NCBI RefSeq assembly: GCF_000766795.1
Contig: NZ_JPDS01000002.1
Span: 315,001-379,000 of the forward strand
Direction: 5' to 3'
Length of the DNA: 64,000 bases
Source of the DNA: Polaribacter sp. Hel1_85
GTDB lineage: Bacteria; Bacteroidota; Bacteroidia; Flavobacteriales; Flavobacteriaceae
Positions 26,401 to 32,831 of this stretch are shown here, piece after piece; the first letter of the stretch is position 1, and each line of letters starts with the position of its first letter. Both the position numbers and the translations under genes were made by a program. The notes under the pieces were generated by a model. It had not been told where the DNA came from. It made no database searches and worked only from the letters and a program-made list of their open reading frames with translations.

Positions 26401-27722
26401 CAAATGCAGGAGCAGAAGTACAACGTCCATTAGCAACAGTAGTTATTGGGGGATTGGCAACAGCTACCATTTTAACATTAGTTGTATTACCTGTTTTATA
26501 TGCTTGGTTTGAAGAAAAAACGGAATTAAAAATGAAGAAAAAAGGAATATTTTCAGTATTAATTATACTGTTTTCGTTTACAGTAAATGCACAGCAAAAA
26601 TCGTTAACTATTGATGAAGTAATTGCATTAACTATAGAGAATAACGCTAATTTAAAAGCATCTTCTTTAAAAGTTGATGCATCTAAAGCATTAATGGGAA
26701 GTGCTTTTGATTTTGACAAAACATCTATCTATTATAATTATGATGAGAATAATTTAGCAATAAATAATCTGCCTTTAAAAATATTTGGTATTGCGCAAGA
26801 CTTTAAATTCCCAACAGTCTATTTTGCCAATAAAAAGGTTCATAAAGCTAAAAATATCATCGAAAAAGCTAATTACAATATTAAATTAGAAGAAATTAAA
26901 AGAGATGTGTATTTGTCTTATTATAATTTGAGTTATGCTAAAAACAAAGTCAAAATATACCGTTTTTTAGATAGTTTATATCAAAATTTTACAAAAGTAG
27001 CAACACGTCGTTTTGAGTTAGGTGAAACCAATTATTTAGAAATGATTACTGCAAAATCTAAGCAAAAGCAGTTGCAAACCTTGTTTAGACAATCACAACA
27101 AGAAGTAATTTTACATTATGAGCAGCTTAAACAAGTGGTGCAAGTAGATCATATTGCAATTGAAGAAAGTATATTAATAAAACTTCCGTTAAAAAATATT
27201 TCTAAAGAAAATAATGTTGGTTTACAATATTTTGAAGATTCAAAAACCTATTACAAAGCTTTGCTTCAGCAAGAAAAACAACAATTACTTCCAGATTTAA
27301 GTGTAGAATATTTTCAAGGTAGAAATAACACTTTAAATAATAGTATTGAAGGATATCAATTTGGAATAAAAATTCCGTTGTTGTTTGGTGGAAAATCATC
27401 AAAGATAAAAGCTTCAAAAATTGCAACAGAAATTGTTGAGGAACAACAAAATGATTATAAGGCAAAACTTTTTGCAGCATACAATAAGCTATTGGCAAAA
27501 CTTAAACAACATGAAGATGCTGTAAGTTATTATGAAACTCAAGGAAAATCTTTATCTCATGAAATTATAAAAACAGCCGAAATTAGTTTTAAAAACGGTG
27601 AAATAGACTTTTTTCAATACATACAAAGTATTGAAAATGCTACTGAGATTGAATTAAATTATCTTGATAATTTACAAATGTACAATCAAACAGTTATTGC
27701 AATAAATTATTTAATCTTATAA
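23409..27722 (+). CDS. CusA/CzcA-type heavy-metal RND pump fused to a TolC-like outer membrane factor
   Basis: 1437 residues. Residues 1 to about 1030 are a complete heavy-metal RND transporter: N-terminal helix, porter domains, and in TM4 the signature DFGIIIDGAVIIVE whose Asp, Asp and Glu carry protons in CzcA. Residues from 1042 form a TolC/OEP-like protein, starting with what reads as a signal peptide (MKKKGIFSVLIILFSFTVNA) and rich in long helices. The two halves are one open frame with no stop. The fused form is known in Bacteroidota. The TM4 signature favours divalent ions (Zn, Co, Cd, Ni) over Cu. With the next gene it gives a full tripartite pump. Confidence 0.93.
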   Translation: MLENIIKFSLKNKLVILLFIASVIGLGIYSLSQIPIGAVPDITNNQVQVITTSRNLSTQDVEQFITYPVELEMANLPGVEEIRSVSKFGLSVVTIVFNDDLGTYLPRQLIAEKIKSASEKIPQGFGSPEMGPITTGLGEIYQYILDVKPGFENRYSATELRTIQDWIVKRQLSGIPGVVEVNTWGGFLKQYEVAINPQKLKAMNIAISDIYLALEKNNSVAGGGYIEKTNQSFFIRGEGLIKSLEDVGNIVVKNEGLPIYIKDIAEVGFGSATRFGAITGNGEGEKVLGQVMMLKNGNSKQVIDAVKERVSSIQGSLPEGVYINGFLERSELIGKTTFTVAENLILGSLIVIFVVVLLLGNLRSGLVVASVIPLSLLFAISLMNIFGIDANLMSLGAIDFGIIIDGAVIIVEYIAFQITAQAGKIESLSKEEQQTDVDTITLKSASKMMNSAIFGQLIILIVFIPILSLSGVEGKMFKPMALTFSFALIGAMIFCLTYVPVISSMFLKPSKQSDKNISVRLMKFLTKIYKPTIHWALGHKKTVISLSVILLVSSIWVFSKMGGEFVPTLDEGDFVIQPVLKTGTSLSKTIDITTKIEQILLDNFPEVDQVVSRIGAAEVPTDPMSMEESDVIIKLKPKKEWTSAKSKDELADKFKEALTVIPGMEVEFTQPIEMRFNELITGVRADVAIKIFGEDLSVLANKADEIKSLIQNVEGASDIIIEKVEGLPQMSVNYNRNKIARYGLNIADLNEVISMGFSGGVAGSVFEGEKRFDLVIRLDKEHRKNLESLQNLYVDTPNGTKIPMNELAEINYTTVPAKISRDDTKRRIVVGINVRNRDLQSVVDDVQSIIENNLKLPTGYTISYGGQFENLQSAKARLMIAVPIALVLIFILLHFAFGSIKEALMVYSAIPLSAVGGILLLWIRDLPFSISAGVGFIALFGIAVLNGIVLIEHFKELKEQGVTDIKERIERGTSERLRPVILTAAAAALGFLPMAISTNAGAEVQRPLATVVIGGLATATILTLVVLPVLYAWFEEKTELKMKKKGIFSVLIILFSFTVNAQQKSLTIDEVIALTIENNANLKASSLKVDASKALMGSAFDFDKTSIYYNYDENNLAINNLPLKIFGIAQDFKFPTVYFANKKVHKAKNIIEKANYNIKLEEIKRDVYLSYYNLSYAKNKVKIYRFLDSLYQNFTKVATRRFELGETNYLEMITAKSKQKQLQTLFRQSQQEVILHYEQLKQVVQVDHIAIEESILIKLPLKNISKENNVGLQYFEDSKTYYKALLQQEKQQLLPDLSVEYFQGRNNTLNNSIEGYQFGIKIPLLFGGKSSKIKASKIATEIVEEQQNDYKAKLFAAYNKLLAKLKQHEDAVSYYETQGKSLSHEIIKTAEISFKNGEIDFFQYIQSIENATEIELNYLDNLQMYNQTVIAINYLIL

Positions 27723-27736
27723 GAAATACAAACGTT

Positions 27737-28867
27737 ATGAAACGCATATATATATTACTTTTTTCACTTGTATTAATCTCTTGTGGAAAGTCTGAAAAAA
27801 ACGCAGAAACTGCAAAAAAACAAGTTGCTAATGATAATTCTATAACTATTACTCAGTCTCAATTTGGCTCAGAAAAAATGGAATTAGGTACACTCACAGA
27901 ACAATCTTTTAATAAAACTGTAAAAACGAATGGAATGATTGATGTTCCACCACAAAACAGAGCAAATGTTAGTGCTTTTTTAAGTGGTTATGTAAAAAGA
28001 ACACCATTATTAGTTGGAGATAAAGTTAAAAAAGGGCAATTAGTAGTTACACTTGAAAACACTGAGTTTATAGAAATTCAACAGCAATTTTTAGAAATTT
28101 CGGAACAACTTAATTACTTAAAATCTGAGTTTGAAAGACAGCAAACTTTGTATAATGAAAAAATTACTTCTCAAAAGAACTTTTTAAAAGCAGAAAGTAC
28201 TTATAAAACTTCTCTAGCAAGTTATAATGGTTTGCAAAAACAATTACAAATGATGAATATGAACCCAACTTCTGTAGCACAAGGAAATATTTCATCAACT
28301 ATAAATATATATGCTCCAATTGACGGTTATGTTACAAAAGTTTATGCGAGTAATGGTGCGTATATATCTTCTTCAAATCCAATTGTAGAAATTATAAATA
28401 CAGATCATATACATTTAGAATTATCTGTTTTTGAAAAAGATATTTTAAAGATTAAAAAAGGTCAGCAGATTAATTTTAAAGTTCCTGAAGCTTCAAATAA
28501 AGTTTTTAAAGCGGAAGTTCATTTAGTAGGAACTTCTATAGATACATCAAGAACAATTACAGTGCATGGACATATAGAAAATGAAGAAACAATTAATTTT
28601 GTTACAGGAATGTTTGTTGAAGCAGAAATAATTATTGATGCTAAAAAAGGACAAGCACTCCCCAAAGATGCTGTTTTAGAAATTGGGAATAATTACTTTG
28701 CTTTAATTTTAAATAATCAGAAAGATGGTAATTATACTTTTAATAAAGTAAAACTTGATGTTGGAGAAAATAATGAATCCTATTTAGAAATATTAAACAC
28801 TGAGGATTTTGAAAACAAAAAAATTTTGACAAAAGGAAGCTTTATGCTACATCTTGAAAATGAGTGA
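27737..28867 (+). CDS. RND efflux periplasmic adaptor (CzcB/CusB-like), lipoprotein
   Basis: 376-residue membrane-fusion protein that links the inner-membrane pump to the outer-membrane channel. The lipoprotein signal ends LISCGKSE. Paired barrel-sandwich halves are visible (NRANVSAFLSGYVKRTPLLVGDKVKKGQLVVTLEN and INIYAPIDGYVTKVYASNGAYISSSNPIVEI), flanking a helical hairpin at about 110-180 (QQQFLEISEQLNYLKSEFERQQ). A beta-barrel and membrane-proximal domain follow. The gene is 14 bp after the pump, clearly the same operon. It lacks the Met- or His-rich ends of metal-binding CusB. Confidence 0.93.
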   Translation: MKRIYILLFSLVLISCGKSEKNAETAKKQVANDNSITITQSQFGSEKMELGTLTEQSFNKTVKTNGMIDVPPQNRANVSAFLSGYVKRTPLLVGDKVKKGQLVVTLENTEFIEIQQQFLEISEQLNYLKSEFERQQTLYNEKITSQKNFLKAESTYKTSLASYNGLQKQLQMMNMNPTSVAQGNISSTINIYAPIDGYVTKVYASNGAYISSSNPIVEIINTDHIHLELSVFEKDILKIKKGQQINFKVPEASNKVFKAEVHLVGTSIDTSRTITVHGHIENEETINFVTGMFVEAEIIIDAKKGQALPKDAVLEIGNNYFALILNNQKDGNYTFNKVKLDVGENNESYLEILNTEDFENKKILTKGSFMLHLENE

Positions 28868-28912
28868 ATTAAATAACTATAAAAATTTTAAGAGTCTTTT
28901 TTATATCATTAA

Positions 28913-28945
28913 TTGTTTTTCTTGGCTCATTTTTTGATACGTTTG
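28913..28945 (+). promoter_or_regulatory. promoter of the 172-residue outer-membrane protein gene
   Basis: TTG at 28913-28915, a 22-bp spacer and TACGTTTG at 28938-28945, which matches the Bacteroidota consensus; the ATG at 28971 follows 25 bp later. Confidence 0.6.
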
Positions 28946-28970
28946 CATCAATCAACCTAAAAAATGAATT

Positions 28971-29489
28971 ATGAAAAAAATTAGCTTATTAGTTTTATTA
29001 TTTATTACAACAATTTCTATTGCACAGGAAAAAGAAGAAAAACACCCACAAGACACCAATAAAAAACATGAAGTAAAAATTAATGCACTTACCTTACTTG
29101 CAGCAAAATGGATAGATGTTTCTTACGAGAGACTGATTGATGAAGAATCTTCTTTTGGAACAGCAATAACTTTAAATACGGACTCTGAAATCTCAGATTT
29201 AAAATATTCTATAACTCCTTATTATAGACGTTATTTTTCAGGAAAATTTGCTCGTGGTTTCTTTGTTGAAGGTTTTGGAATGCTTTTCTCTGCAGATGAC
29301 AATAATTTTTTTAATAGTAATAATGAAAAAATAACAGGTTTAGCACTAGGTATTTCTGTTGGTGGAAAATTTGTTTCTAATAAAGGTTTTTCTACTGAAT
29401 TATTATTAGGTTTTGGTAGAAACTTTCTAGAGAGTAATAATAATGAAGGTGTTGGTAGAATTGGAATATCTTTAGGATACAGATTCTAA
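28971..29489 (+). CDS. small outer-membrane beta-barrel protein, DUF3575-like (paralog 1)
   Basis: 172-residue exported protein. The signal peptide ends near ISIAQ; a short charged linker (EKEEKHPQDTNKKHE) precedes an eight-strand-like barrel with the pattern INALTLLAAKWIDVSYERLIDEESSFG, ITPYYRRYFSGKFARGFFVEGFG, LGISVGGKFVSNKGF and the terminal ISLGYRF. Ending in Phe fits outer-membrane insertion. It resembles DUF3575. The next gene is a paralog with the same order of motifs. Function unknown. Confidence 0.8.
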   Translation: MKKISLLVLLFITTISIAQEKEEKHPQDTNKKHEVKINALTLLAAKWIDVSYERLIDEESSFGTAITLNTDSEISDLKYSITPYYRRYFSGKFARGFFVEGFGMLFSADDNNFFNSNNEKITGLALGISVGGKFVSNKGFSTELLLGFGRNFLESNNNEGVGRIGISLGYRF

Positions 29490-29506
29490 AAACAACCTTA
29501 ATTTTG

Positions 29507-29514
29507 TATGTTTG
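29507..29514 (+). promoter_or_regulatory. putative -7 box of the second barrel gene
   Basis: TATGTTTG matches TAnnTTTG and lies 46 bp ahead of the ATG at 29561; no -33 TTG at normal spacing. The paralogs may therefore be transcribed separately. Confidence 0.4.
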
Positions 29515-29560
29515 TAATATAATTATATCTCATACAATACGTTATACACAAAAATAAAAT

Positions 29561-30058
29561 ATGAAAAAAATACTTTTAGCGCTTGGGCTTTTAATTAGTT
29601 CTTTAGGATATTCTCAGCAAGAACTTAAATTAGATATTGGAGATGCTTTAGTTATTAAAGCTTTAGAATTTTCTTATGAAAATTATTTAACTGAAAATAC
29701 TTCTTTTGGTGTTTCTGCTCTTTTTAACTTAAATAAACAAGACGTTTCCTTTAGATATAAAGAGAATACAATGATTACTCCTTATTATCGTCAATATTTC
29801 TCTACAAACGAACAATGGAACTTTTTTGGTGAAGGTTTTCTTGGTATAAATACAGGAAAAAAAGAATCTATTGAAGATTCTGGAAATTATGATGTAAAAT
29901 ATACAGATGGTGCTTTAGGTATTGCTGTTGGAACAAAATACATTAGTTCTAGTGGATTAATTATTGATTTATATGGAGGTATTGGTAGAAATTTATTTGG
30001 TTCTAACTCTCCTACACTAGTTCCTAGATTAGGTTTAAATATTGGTTGGAGATTCTAA
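29561..30058 (+). CDS. small outer-membrane beta-barrel protein, DUF3575-like (paralog 2)
   Basis: 165-residue exported barrel protein, signal peptide ending near LGYSQ. Shares with its upstream neighbour the order DALVIKALEFSYENYLTENTSFG, ITPYYRQYFS, FFGEGFLG, IAVGTKYISSSGLIIDLYGGIGRNLFG and a terminal INIGWRF. Divergence is high apart from these motifs, so the duplication is old. Function unknown. A strong terminator follows. Confidence 0.8.
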   Translation: MKKILLALGLLISSLGYSQQELKLDIGDALVIKALEFSYENYLTENTSFGVSALFNLNKQDVSFRYKENTMITPYYRQYFSTNEQWNFFGEGFLGINTGKKESIEDSGNYDVKYTDGALGIAVGTKYISSSGLIIDLYGGIGRNLFGSNSPTLVPRLGLNIGWRF

Positions 30059-30075
30059 TTAACTCCATTTTATAT

Positions 30076-30116
30076 AAAAAAACCTCTTGAAATAGATTAT
30101 TTCAAGAGGTTTTTTT
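30076..30116 (+). terminator. rho-independent terminator
   Basis: Long stem AAACCTCTTGAAAT / ATTTCAAGAGGTTT with a 5-base loop and T7 run, 17 bp after the second barrel gene. Confidence 0.9.
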
Positions 30117-30241
30117 GGTTTTACAACTAAAATATTCATTTCCAATGTTAAGCTTTTACCTTTAAAAATAATATAAACAACTCATTATTAGTTTTTTATG
30201 TTGTTTTTTCTTTTTTTATGTGTTAACTTAATGTTATGTAA

Positions 30242-30274
30242 TTGTATATTTAACGTAATTTATTAGTATATTTG
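30242..30274 (+). promoter_or_regulatory. promoter of the 117-residue secreted protein gene
   Basis: TTG at 30242-30244, 22-bp spacer, TATATTTG at 30267-30274, 36 bp ahead of the ATG at 30311. Just upstream (30220-30237) the minus strand reads ATAACAT-taag-TTAACAC, resembling the 11-nt repeats seen in the phosphate locus; here the link is weak. Confidence 0.6.
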
Positions 30275-30310
30275 TGTAAGCAAAATGTTAATTACTAAAA
30301 ACCAAAGAAG

Positions 30311-30664
30311 ATGAAGAAAGCAATTTTACTAGCAATATTATTTATATCAGCAATAGGATATTCTCAAGATAAAGCAACTACTTACGAAAAAGAAGGAGAC
30401 TTAGTGAAAGCTACCTACTTTTATGATAATGGCGATGTTAAAGTTCAAGGTTTTTTTAAGGATAAAAAATTAACTGGAACATGGACAAGTTTTGACAAAC
30501 AAGGAAACAAAACTCAAATCGCTCAATACAATGAGGGTAAAAAAGTTGGAAAATGGTTTGTTTGGAATAATGATTCTTTAAAAGAAATTAATTACGTTAA
30601 CAATGTTATTGTTAATGTTAATGATTGGAAATCTGAATCTAGACTTGCAATTAATAATAAATAA
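30311..30664 (+). CDS. small secreted MORN/YwqK-like repeat protein
   Basis: 117-residue exported protein, signal peptide ending near IGYSQ. The mature part consists of three short repeats of the type YFYDNGDVKVQGFFKDKKLTGTW / SFDKQGNKTQIAQYNEGKKVGKWFVWNNDS, as found in MORN/YwqK-like beta-hairpin proteins. Such proteins are numerous in Flavobacteria and lack assigned functions. It has its own promoter and a strong terminator. Confidence 0.8.
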   Translation: MKKAILLAILFISAIGYSQDKATTYEKEGDLVKATYFYDNGDVKVQGFFKDKKLTGTWTSFDKQGNKTQIAQYNEGKKVGKWFVWNNDSLKEINYVNNVIVNVNDWKSESRLAINNK

Positions 30665-30684
30665 TTCAAATAATTTTCAAATGT

Positions 30685-30717
30685 AAAAAAGCAGGCTTTA
30701 AAAGCCTGCTTTTTTTA
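30685..30717. terminator. bidirectional terminator between convergent genes
   Basis: AAAAAAGCAGGCTTT / AAAGCCTGCTTTTTTT hairpin with flanking A and T runs on both sides. It serves the secreted-protein gene ending at 30664 and the lipoprotein gene ending at 30737. Confidence 0.88.
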
Positions 30718-30736
30718 TTCAATCAATATCAATTTA

Positions 30737-32701
30737 TTATAAACCTGCACTTTTCCAAGACCAAGTACTAACATCAACTTTAGTTCCTGTTTTGTAATCT
30801 GCAGTAGTTGAAGCAGAAACATCATCAATAATAACATTGTCTAATGAACCTCCATCTACCATATCTATATCAAGATCATAACCTTCTAACCAGATATTTG
30901 TAATAGTTCCTCCAGAATTTTTCTTAAACTGTAACCCTGTTCCACCAACTGTAGAAATTGCTGTTAAGTTTACAAATTTAGGATTCAAATTATCTTTATC
31001 GCCTTCAAAAGCAGTAGAAAAACCAGATACAGTATGAGAAATATACGTATTTGTTAAAGTACCATTCCAACCTTCTGTCCAATCTACAGAATCATCTTCG
31101 TTATTTTCTAAGTAAATATTTGATGCAGAAACAGTTCCTCCAAAAAACTCAACTCCATCATCTGCTCCATTAATTACAGAAATGTTTTCTATTGTAGTTC
31201 CAGAACCAACTGCGTAAAAAGAAATTCCATTGTATTGAGAATCTGCATTAATTTGAGCACCTGTTCCTTTAATTACTAAGTATTTAATAGACCCAGAGCT
31301 ATCTGCATTATTAGTTCCTCCATAAATAAAACCACCAACTTCTGCTTCTGCATCTTCACCAGCAGTAGTAGTTGCATCTCCACAAATTGTTAATCCACCC
31401 CAATCTCCAGCTGTTCCAGCAGCAGAAGAAAATACAACTGGATTAGTAGCTGTTCCTTGAATATCTATTTTACCACCTTTTAAAACTGCAATGTAAACAC
31501 CTGTACCACCATTTCTAGCTTCAATTTTTGTTCCTGCAGGAATTACTAATTCTCCACCATCTTGAACAATGTAAGATGAATTTAATTTATAGCTTACAGA
31601 AGCGTCTAAAGTTACAGTACCAGTTACAGTACCTTGTAAAATTGAAGTAGGAATTGAAACACTAGAATTTACCCAAGTAAAATCTGAAGCAGTAACACTT
31701 GGTGCATTTGTATAAGACAATAATGGGTTTGCAGCAACACCATCAATTAAAACATTTGTTAATGGCCCATCATCTTTCATATCGATTGACACATCATAAC
31801 CTGTTAAAGATAAACCTGTAATTGTACCTCCAGATTGTAATTTAAATTGTAAAGCTGTACCACCAACAGTAGAAACTGCAGTAATATTATTAAATTTAGG
31901 ATTGTTATTTTGCTTGTCTCCTTCAAAAACAGTTGAAAATCCAGAAACTGTATGAGAAATGTAAGCATTATCTACAGTTCCACTCCATCCTTCAGTCCAA
32001 TCAATTGAATCATCTTCATTGTTTTCTAAGTATAAATTACTTGCAGAAACAGTTCCTCCAAAAAATTCAAAACCATCATCAGAACCATTAATTACAGCAA
32101 CATTACTAATTGTTGTTCCAGAACCAACTGCATATAAAGAAACTCCATTATATTGAGAATCTGCATTAATTTGAGCTCCTGTTCCTTTAATAATTAAATA
32201 ATTGATTGATCCAGAATTGTCTGTATCATTTGTTCCACCATAGATAAAACCACCAACTTCTGCTTCTGCATCTACGCCCGCAGTTGTAGTTGCATCTCCA
32301 CAAATTGTTAATCCACCCCAATCTCCTGGATTTCCAGAAGCAGAAGTCATAAACACAGGGTTTGAAGAAGTACCTTGAATATCTATTTTACCACCTTTTA
32401 AAACTGCAATGTAAACATTTGTTCCTCCATTTGCTGCTTGAATTCTTGTTCCTGCAGGAATTGTTAATGTTACACCTGATTGAACAATAAATGAAGAACT
32501 TAAATTATAAATTGTACTAGAACTTAATGTGAAATCCTCTTCTAAGTTTCCACTCATAACTCCAGAGTTTAAGTTTCCTATAACTTCTGATGTTGGCTCT
32601 TCAATAATTATAGAAGGTTCATCACTACCACAATTTGTGAATGATAAAGTAGCAATAGAAAAAGCTACGATGTTTAAAATTTTAAAAACTGATTTTTTCA
32701 T
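30737..32701 (-). CDS. surface lipoprotein with internal duplication (beta-helix-like)
   Basis: 654-residue probable lipoprotein: hydrophobic leader then FTNC-GSDEPS with Cys24, followed by an acidic linker. The rest is two tandem copies of a domain of about 300 residues (near 56-345 and 363-654, offset 306), each carrying IPAGT-IxA-NGG, VYIAVLKGGKIDIQG, GDWGGLTICGDATTTAG, GTGAQINADSQYNG and TEGW-G. The spacing of short Gly/Asn-rich strands suggests a right-handed beta-helix. It lies 130 bp downstream of a TonB receptor gene, same strand, and is probably its surface partner, perhaps capturing a phosphate-containing ligand; that is inference from the neighbours. Confidence 0.75.
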   Translation of the reverse strand: MKKSVFKILNIVAFSIATLSFTNCGSDEPSIIIEEPTSEVIGNLNSGVMSGNLEEDFTLSSSTIYNLSSSFIVQSGVTLTIPAGTRIQAANGGTNVYIAVLKGGKIDIQGTSSNPVFMTSASGNPGDWGGLTICGDATTTAGVDAEAEVGGFIYGGTNDTDNSGSINYLIIKGTGAQINADSQYNGVSLYAVGSGTTISNVAVINGSDDGFEFFGGTVSASNLYLENNEDDSIDWTEGWSGTVDNAYISHTVSGFSTVFEGDKQNNNPKFNNITAVSTVGGTALQFKLQSGGTITGLSLTGYDVSIDMKDDGPLTNVLIDGVAANPLLSYTNAPSVTASDFTWVNSSVSIPTSILQGTVTGTVTLDASVSYKLNSSYIVQDGGELVIPAGTKIEARNGGTGVYIAVLKGGKIDIQGTATNPVVFSSAAGTAGDWGGLTICGDATTTAGEDAEAEVGGFIYGGTNNADSSGSIKYLVIKGTGAQINADSQYNGISFYAVGSGTTIENISVINGADDGVEFFGGTVSASNIYLENNEDDSVDWTEGWNGTLTNTYISHTVSGFSTAFEGDKDNLNPKFVNLTAISTVGGTGLQFKKNSGGTITNIWLEGYDLDIDMVDGGSLDNVIIDDVSASTTADYKTGTKVDVSTWSWKSAGL

Positions 32702-32831
32702 TTTTAGTATAATATGTTTATTAATTTTCTACAAAGAAATCGACTTATTCTCTAATTATCTTTACCTAAATATTAATAATATGTTAGCTTTTATATTCTT
32801 TTTGTTGTTTTGTTAAGTAATCGTTAATTAC

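Noticed and set aside
26021..26719. 232-residue ORF on the minus strand inside the RND pump gene
   Set aside because: It is fully antisense to a well-conserved coding region, has low-complexity composition rich in Ser, Asn, Ile and Ala, and no recognisable domain or start context.
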